A DNA stretch of 64,000 nt, from contig OX344758.2 of assembly GCA_947034885.2 (NCBI GenBank), positions 10,356,501 through 10,420,500 on the forward strand, given 5' to 3'. Shown here one piece after another: positions 58,701 through 64,000 of this stretch. Origin of the DNA: Thuidium tamariscinum. Lineage: Eukaryota; Streptophyta; Bryopsida; Hypnales; Thuidiaceae. Both the position numbers and the translations under genes were made by a program. How positions within the stretch are numbered: the stretch's first letter is position 1; each line of letters begins with the position of its first letter. The notes under the pieces were generated by a model. The model did not search any database. It worked only from the letters and a program-made list of their open reading frames with translations, and was not told the DNA's origin.

Positions 58701-61500
58701 AATGATAGTAACTACAAACGATGAAATTGGTGTTGGAGCTTTAGCATTGCTTGTGTATTACATAGAATGCTTATATACCTATTTCTACCAGTTGAGTGGT
58801 ATTCCACTCTACACTCAACCATGATGTAAATTTAGATTATTAAGTTCTAAGGTGAGTCTCAAAATGAGAATGGTTGGGTCTAGTAGAGAATTAAATCCTA
58901 TTCAAGGGCAATTAGTACCAATGGGAGTAATGTCTCCATGAGTGCTTGGACATCAATGGAAGTTGTACTCCATATCATCAAATGACATGTTCAATGTCTT
59001 TTATTGAAAATTGAATGTTGGGAGTTACAAAGGAATGGAAAACTGCATAATCAAAATTAGAACTTAACTTTGTTGATGCATGACATGTACAATATTAGGA
59101 GATTGTAACCTTTGAGTCACTAGAAGTTAGGTGCTACAGAGGCACACGGTTAGATGAGCTTAAGGTGATAAGGGGCACTAAGGGGCACTACAAAAGGTCT
59201 ATAGGCAATCAAATATGTGATATTTTATTTAACTCCTAGAATGTAAGTGTTATACTAAAATTTGCCAAGACATATAGGCCAATAGGTTGACAATTCAACA
59301 ATTAGCATCTTTCATTTGAATGTCATTTTAACATCAACTTTTTATCAAGCTCAGATATAGTGTTGTACGAGTAAAATAGACAACAAAATTATACCTATAG
59401 ATATATATAAGGATTATTATAATAATGCAAATTGGAATTTTTGTATTTCATTGAATCAAACTTAGTATGAGCACATATGAATTTTTGTCATTGGAATTTG
59501 TGTTCCTTCTATTTCAAATACACCCAAAATACCATGTTTCATCAAAATCAAGTACCTAAACCTTAAAGAAAGGTTAAAGTAGTCACACTTTAAATCATTA
59601 GTATGGACATTTAAGTGTCGATGATGTGGCGCATTATAATGAATTTATTTAACTATATTAAAAATTCATAGTAGAAGATGTTGCAAGTAAAATTTGGATT
59701 TTTAGTAGCTCAAAGTGTATGTTATAATTTTTCAGAAGCAATACAATGTAGGCTATTATAATCAATCATAGGGGCTATAGTCTAAAACATCTAATTTAGA
59801 CCCTCAAAGCTACAAAAAATAATGTCCAAATAGTTGTACCCTTAAATAGCTACTTTAATCATCCACTCAAGTTTTAAACAGGAGACTATAGCAACTTTAG
59901 ATTCACATTTGGTTTGCTAATATTCAAAAAATAGGTATTCATTTTGGATACCTTGCAATTATAAATGTCACTACTTTAGAGCATCTCTATTTCTCCATAT
60001 CCCCACCTCTATGGCAAAAGTTCACTGTGTCAAAAGACATTCACTCATTTCAAAAGTAGATAACTTGATTACCTCATATAATTTGGCATATATCTTCAAA
60101 TAGGCAAAGGCAAAAATAATCTCTGTAAATCTATTATATAAATGTACTATTTGTATAAAATAAAGTAGTATTTGGAGTTTCCAATTCACAAATTTGATAA
60201 TTTGTTTTTCAAATATATTTTTGAATCAAACGTAGAATTTAGGATCAATCCTAGGAATTCCTTGCAAATAAAATTATTGAAACTACATTCATAAAAATAG
60301 CATTCAATTAAGATCTCACATCACTACTTCATATATATTAACCTTGCGATGATAGAAACACTAAGTGCTGATGGATGACAAAGAATTCTTACATGTAATA
60401 CAAAAGTTCAATGATTCAGCTTTAGAATTTTGTGTACAAAAGGGGAGGTTATAAACAATACTTTGGTCTCCAATGAATACTTTTGAATACTTTAAAGGGT
60501 TCAAAAAGGATGACTTCTATAGAGACCAATTTATCCTTACAAAATTAAACCCCAACTAATCAAGATTTGTAGAAAAATTCCCCCTTGATTTTAATTTGTT
60601 AGGCCTTCCCTTGTTTTTCCTTGATTTGAATTTGTTTATCCTCTTTTCAAACCATTTTTCACATATTTTTTTCCCCAAAATCCCTCACTATCAATATGGA
60701 GTGGTCTAGACACGAGGGCAAGCCTAAACCCCAAAATATATTTTTAAATCATTCAAAATATAGATTTTGGAAGATACCAAATAATTATTGCAAGGTAAAA
60801 AAGGTTCAAACCAAATAAAGTTTAGTTTCTTCAATATGAAATATATTTTATAAATTTGAAAATTAGTAGGTTGAATGAAAATTTTCATATTGTACATATT
60901 TACTCTTCACCAGTAGGAAGAAGACTCAAATTAAAATTTGTTAAATATTAACATATAGATCAACCTATTATCATCAAATTTGCTACTAAGTGCTTTGGAG
61001 AGGCAATTTTTCAATTCCCATATTATTCAAAAATTGAAAAGTTTGAGAAAGGCCATTTGCAAATAACATAGAATCAAGACATTATAACAACAAATTAATT
61101 TTTTGTGATTTTTCAAAGCTAAATTCACAAAGCATGGGTATCCTCTTGGTAAAGCATACGTAGATTTAGCTATTTCAACAAATTCTTGGATTTGTCATCG
61201 AAGAATAGTAGTGTTTTGTAACTTTTGTTACAATATATAACTAAAAGAAAATTAGATCACAAGCAATATCACAAGCAATCACTTCTAGATTCTTGCCTAA
61301 AATGAACATAAGAGTTTAAGGTCAAGTTTAGAATCATCAATTATCAACACTTTGACAATCCATAGTTTACTCATATAAAATCCAAAAATAAATAAATGCA
61401 AAGATACATTGGATACCTTCTCCACTTGCCACTAGAAATCAACAAAATGACACAAGTCTAATAACAAGAACTATGTTCAATTTGATGCATTTTGGTATAC
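55761..61500. other. AT-rich gene-free DNA
   Basis: No gene is recognised in 5.7 kb. It holds a degraded P5 relative at about 60342-60544 (TTAA followed by CCTTGCGATG, and TTAA at 60545-60548) and the 57100-57190 repeat related to 47400-47515. The phrase AAGGGGCACTA is tandemly doubled at 59168-59190. All open frames are short. Confidence 0.5.
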
Positions 61501-61535
61501 ATACCTTAGTGCAAGTTGCAGGATTCAAAAGTCTC

Positions 61536-61627
61536 CTTGGGCATGAAGGCTATCAACATACTTGCAAACTTCAAAGAATTCCTTGGGCACGAAGGCTATC
61601 AACAAACTTACAAACCTCAAAGAATTC
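61536..61627 (-). repeat. 46-bp tandem duplication at the 3' end of the GST coding region
   Basis: On the minus strand, GAATTCTTTGAGGTTTGTAAG (61627 downward) is followed 46 bases later by GAATTCTTTGAAGTTTGCAAG (61581 downward). Each unit ends in TTGATAGCCTTC.TGCCCAAG. Units are 61582-61627 and 61536-61581. Because 46 is not a multiple of three, the second unit is read in another frame, and translation stops four codons after the first unit's SLRAQ. Confidence 0.9.
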
Positions 61628-63479
61628 CTTGTGAACCTCTGCAAAGTAGGGGTGCAATGCAACTTCCACATCCGCCATCCATGTCGCAATTCTTTCGCGA
61701 GATCCAAGAAGTTTCTTGATTGATTCTTTGTCAAGCATCTACAAACCATTACATCTTTTCTTAAACTAGGGTCCTAATACCTTGAAATCAAAAGTCAAGT
61801 TGGTTTTAAACCAATCGTGACCCAATTCCATTAGACTCTAAGATGTCATTCTAAGATTGTTAACATCTCATACTTTGGAGCACTTTAGCAATAAGATATC
61901 TTGACAATCAGCTAGATTAGTGTTCTATACTGAATTGATAGAATTTGGTCATAGTTGGTTTTACAACAACCTATCTTATGAAGGACTCGATTGCTTCCTC
62001 TAAGGTTAGAGAGGGTTGAGTATCCCTATGAAATAAACTACATCTACACTACAAAATATGTTACAAAGCCTCTTGTAGGTTTGAAACCACACTACAAAAG
62101 GAATAGAGCACTTGTAGTGTAGCTTCTTGTTAAAACTTCACGTTAAAATGAACCACTTCACAATACTACATAGCCAAACATTGAATGTCAATTTCATTGA
62201 ATTAGCAATATTCCACTACTTTGGCACTTCTCAAGAAACACATACTAAAACATGAACTTGAACTTATCCTAGTTGTTGGTGTCCTAGTTGTTAGAGCTTT
62301 GTGTAGGTGAATGTCACAACTTTTGACACCAAATTTGTGCCAATCTCAAAGAATGCATGGCAACAAAAAATTAGAAAACCACGTGAGTCCAACCTTTACA
62401 TTGCATTTTATTCCTTGAAGCTAATGATTAGAACTTTTTCAGAAGTAATATATAGGATTTACAAAATCATACAAGACTACATTCTGGGAATGTTTTGGAA
62501 TAACTCTGTTTTAAAGGCATTACTTGGAGGGTGCCATAAAATACTCCTTGGACTGAGATAAGTTAAGAAATATCTGTACCTCCAGTTGCTTGATCTCGCA
62601 CGCCAGACTCAGGTCAGCGATGGACACTTCCTCCGCACCTTGCAAGAATTTTCCATCTTGTTGCAACCAAACGGATTCCAGCTCGTCGAACGCGCATGTC
62701 TGCAATGAATCAGCAGCCTCCACTGCCAGAGCCTCACGGTTTTCGAGCTCCGGGTAGAAATCATGCTTCAAGGGAGGAAGCTTAATATAAACTGCATTTT
62801 GCAACAATTGCGCAGAGTGTTTGCGGAGACCGAGGTGGTGCCAGTCCAGGGCGGCATCAATCAGTGCACGTTTCTGAGGGTCCTTTGGGTACCTTTCGTA
62901 AGCCAGAATGGAAAGGATTTCAAAAGTTCAAAATCGTCAGAGATTTCATCCTGTCTTTAACATAGACTCACCAACAACCCATTTGTTCATACACTTGATT
63001 GGCCTTTAGACTGTGGCCACTAATCTTCGAATGGAAACAATTCTTGACTACTTTGCAATGAAATTCCGTTTCATTTGTGTCAAAAAAACCTCAAATAACT
63101 ATACCAGACTTTTGCAGAAGCAATTTCAGACTTCTTGCAGAAAACTATACCAGACTTTTGCAGAAACAATTTCAGACTTCTTGCAGAAAACTATATCAGA
63201 CTTTTGCAGAAACAATTTCAGACTTCTTGCAGAAAACTATATCAGACTTTTGCAAAATCACTCACCAATGATCAGCCACATGTCGTGTCGTTGCCAAATA
63301 CCGCAGAATCGCGTGGCTGCATATTCACACAAATATTATTCCATCAACTGAAACCATTAAGCTTAATGCTGAAGCCCCTGTGCTAAACATGAAATAGTTG
63401 AATATAATGTAGGCTGACCTCTCACAAAGACGAAATCCGTCATCGTCAATGCAGGGTAACAATCTCAACGGGTTGAGTT
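61571..63479 (-). CDS. GSTT: Theta-class glutathione S-transferase, 3' exons (5' end not found)
   Basis: Theta GSTs conjugate glutathione to electrophiles and reduce organic hydroperoxides in cytosol, nucleus or peroxisome. Exons, 5' to 3': about 63479-63419, 63316-63266, 62892-62580, 61738-61571. Frame is kept across all junctions. The joined protein reads LNPLRLLPCIDDDGFRLCES, HAILRYLATTRHVADH, W-YPKDPQKRALIDAALDWHH, then the helical C-terminal domain with the family hallmark ADLSLACEIKQLE, and ends WMADVEVALHPYFAEVHKEF to SLRAQGIL. ES-HAIL is the glutathione-binding Glu-Ser and the start of the following helix. The usual NPxGKVP is NPLRLLP here, so the Gly-Lys pair is missing although the cis-Pro position is kept. 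The N-terminal exon with the catalytic Ser was not identified; the first listed acceptor (TGTCAG) is tentative. Confidence 0.85.
63100..63262. repeat. 46-bp tandem repeat in a GST intron, about 3.5 copies
   Basis: CAGACTTTTGCA starts at 63105, 63151, 63197 and 63243, a period of exactly 46. The array ends next to the donor of the 63266-63316 exon (intron 62893-63265). On the plus strand it yields overlapping frames of repeated FCRNNFRLLAENY type, which are by-products of the repeat. The unit sequence is unrelated to the 46-bp duplication in the last exon. Confidence 0.9.
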
Positions 63480-64000
63480 CTGACATCCAATACCACCCCT
63501 GGCAGAGTCAGGATCAGTCCAACAAGGAGCTCTATGGTTTCGTTAAACAGTGTTCTAACCTAATTCTGTCTGCGTCATCAAGAATTTTCCGTCTCCAAAG
63601 ACAAATACCAAATGAGAGTGTTGCCACTAGACCTCATAAAATATCACCATTCATAATAACGAATTCTCTGTTCTCCGAGCAAACCTTAGGAAAGGACGCA
63701 CTCAGTTCAAAACTCACTTTTCACTCACTATCAAGTCACAAGAAAAGTTGTACTAAACTGTGATGGTGAGGAATTTAATAAGTCTGGAAAGGATGTTAAC
63801 CACCTTGACTCCTGCAACCCTGTGTACTTCGTTAATGTCGAGTTTCACAAGCACTAATACTGATTGTCGCAATGCTACAACACTCAATTAATAATGACGT
63901 GCATTTGAGGCACGTTGGCTGTGACATTGAAGAAGTATGAATGTCGCTAGATTATGATGTATAGTGTATACCCATGTCATGGCTCTGTAACGACACTACC
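63480..64000. other. Upstream of the identified GST exons, unresolved
   Basis: The 5' GST exon(s) should lie here or beyond the window. One minus-strand stretch near 63780-63880 reads SVLVLVKLDINEV, loosely like the strand and helix following the N-terminal catalytic region of theta GSTs. I could not place splice sites that join it in frame, so I do not include it in the gene. Confidence 0.3.

Noticed and set aside
62051..62121. CACTACAAAA and CTTGTAGTG words near each other, possible CACTA ends
   Set aside because: No matching 3-bp target duplication and no sensible element length; a CACTACAAAAGG word near 59186 also lacks a partner.
63013..63386. Repeat-containing plus-strand frames of 112, 64 and 83 codons
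   Set aside because: They are by-products of the 46-bp tandem array inside the GST intron, on the opposite strand to the gene.
63480..63498. Alternative acceptor (CTCTGCCAG) extending the first found GST exon
   Set aside because: It would add GWYWMSE before LNPL, unlike theta GSTs. The closer acceptor after TGTCAG fits the family better, though neither is proven.
1..64000. tRNA, rRNA, CRISPR arrays, retrotransposon polyproteins or viral genes
   Set aside because: I saw no cloverleaf-forming segment with A/B boxes, no rRNA-like conserved sequence, no spaced direct-repeat arrays of CRISPR type, and no reverse transcriptase, integrase or capsid motifs in any frame.

Overview
This is nuclear DNA from a plant. 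Every gene I could build has GT-AG introns with phase-consistent exons. One gene encodes a plastid-type ADP-glucose pyrophosphorylase large subunit with a transit-peptide-like N-terminus. Another encodes a plant-style pinin with the conserved start LQRQQRE-ITERLRDPRG. The residues used in the pyrophosphorylase remind me of non-seed land plants, but I cannot name the species. Exons are GC-richer than the very AT-rich surroundings, and genes are sparse.

Layout. The first 38 kb holds no recognisable host gene. It is a patchwork of short non-autonomous DNA transposons, many nested in one another, with minisatellites and AT-rich filler. Four terminal-inverted-repeat groups recur. R1 is about 330 bp with ends like TAAGGTAGAAGGTCC. 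R2 is a 375-bp family with GAAACACCC ends. R3 has CTAAGGTAGGTAC ends. A TTAA-flanked group, here called P, begins with CCC or CTC and resembles piggyBac-type elements. Two CACTA-type elements with 3-bp target duplications are delimited exactly, at 24119-25201 and 31402-33398.

From 38.5 to 43.5 kb lies a complete seven-coding-exon AGPase large-subunit gene on the plus strand. Near 45.3-46.8 kb is a small unidentified minus-strand gene with an 80-residue product and a probable 5' UTR exon. From 50.6 to 55.5 kb lies a complete ten-exon pinin/SDK/memA gene on the minus strand. From 61.6 to at least 63.5 kb is the 3' part of a theta-class glutathione S-transferase gene on the minus strand; its N-terminal exon was not found. 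The genes have no obvious shared pathway: starch synthesis in the plastid, splicing/exon-junction function in the nucleus, and cytosolic or peroxisomal detoxification.

A theme of the window is short tandem duplication inside genes. A 63-bp duplication in the AGPase gene copies a 5' splice site in frame. A 46-bp duplication in the GST gene rewrites the last residues. Repeats of other sizes lie in introns of all three recognised genes. The other theme is nested transposition. Empty paralogous copies of R1 let several TTAA and CACTA insertions be read to the base.
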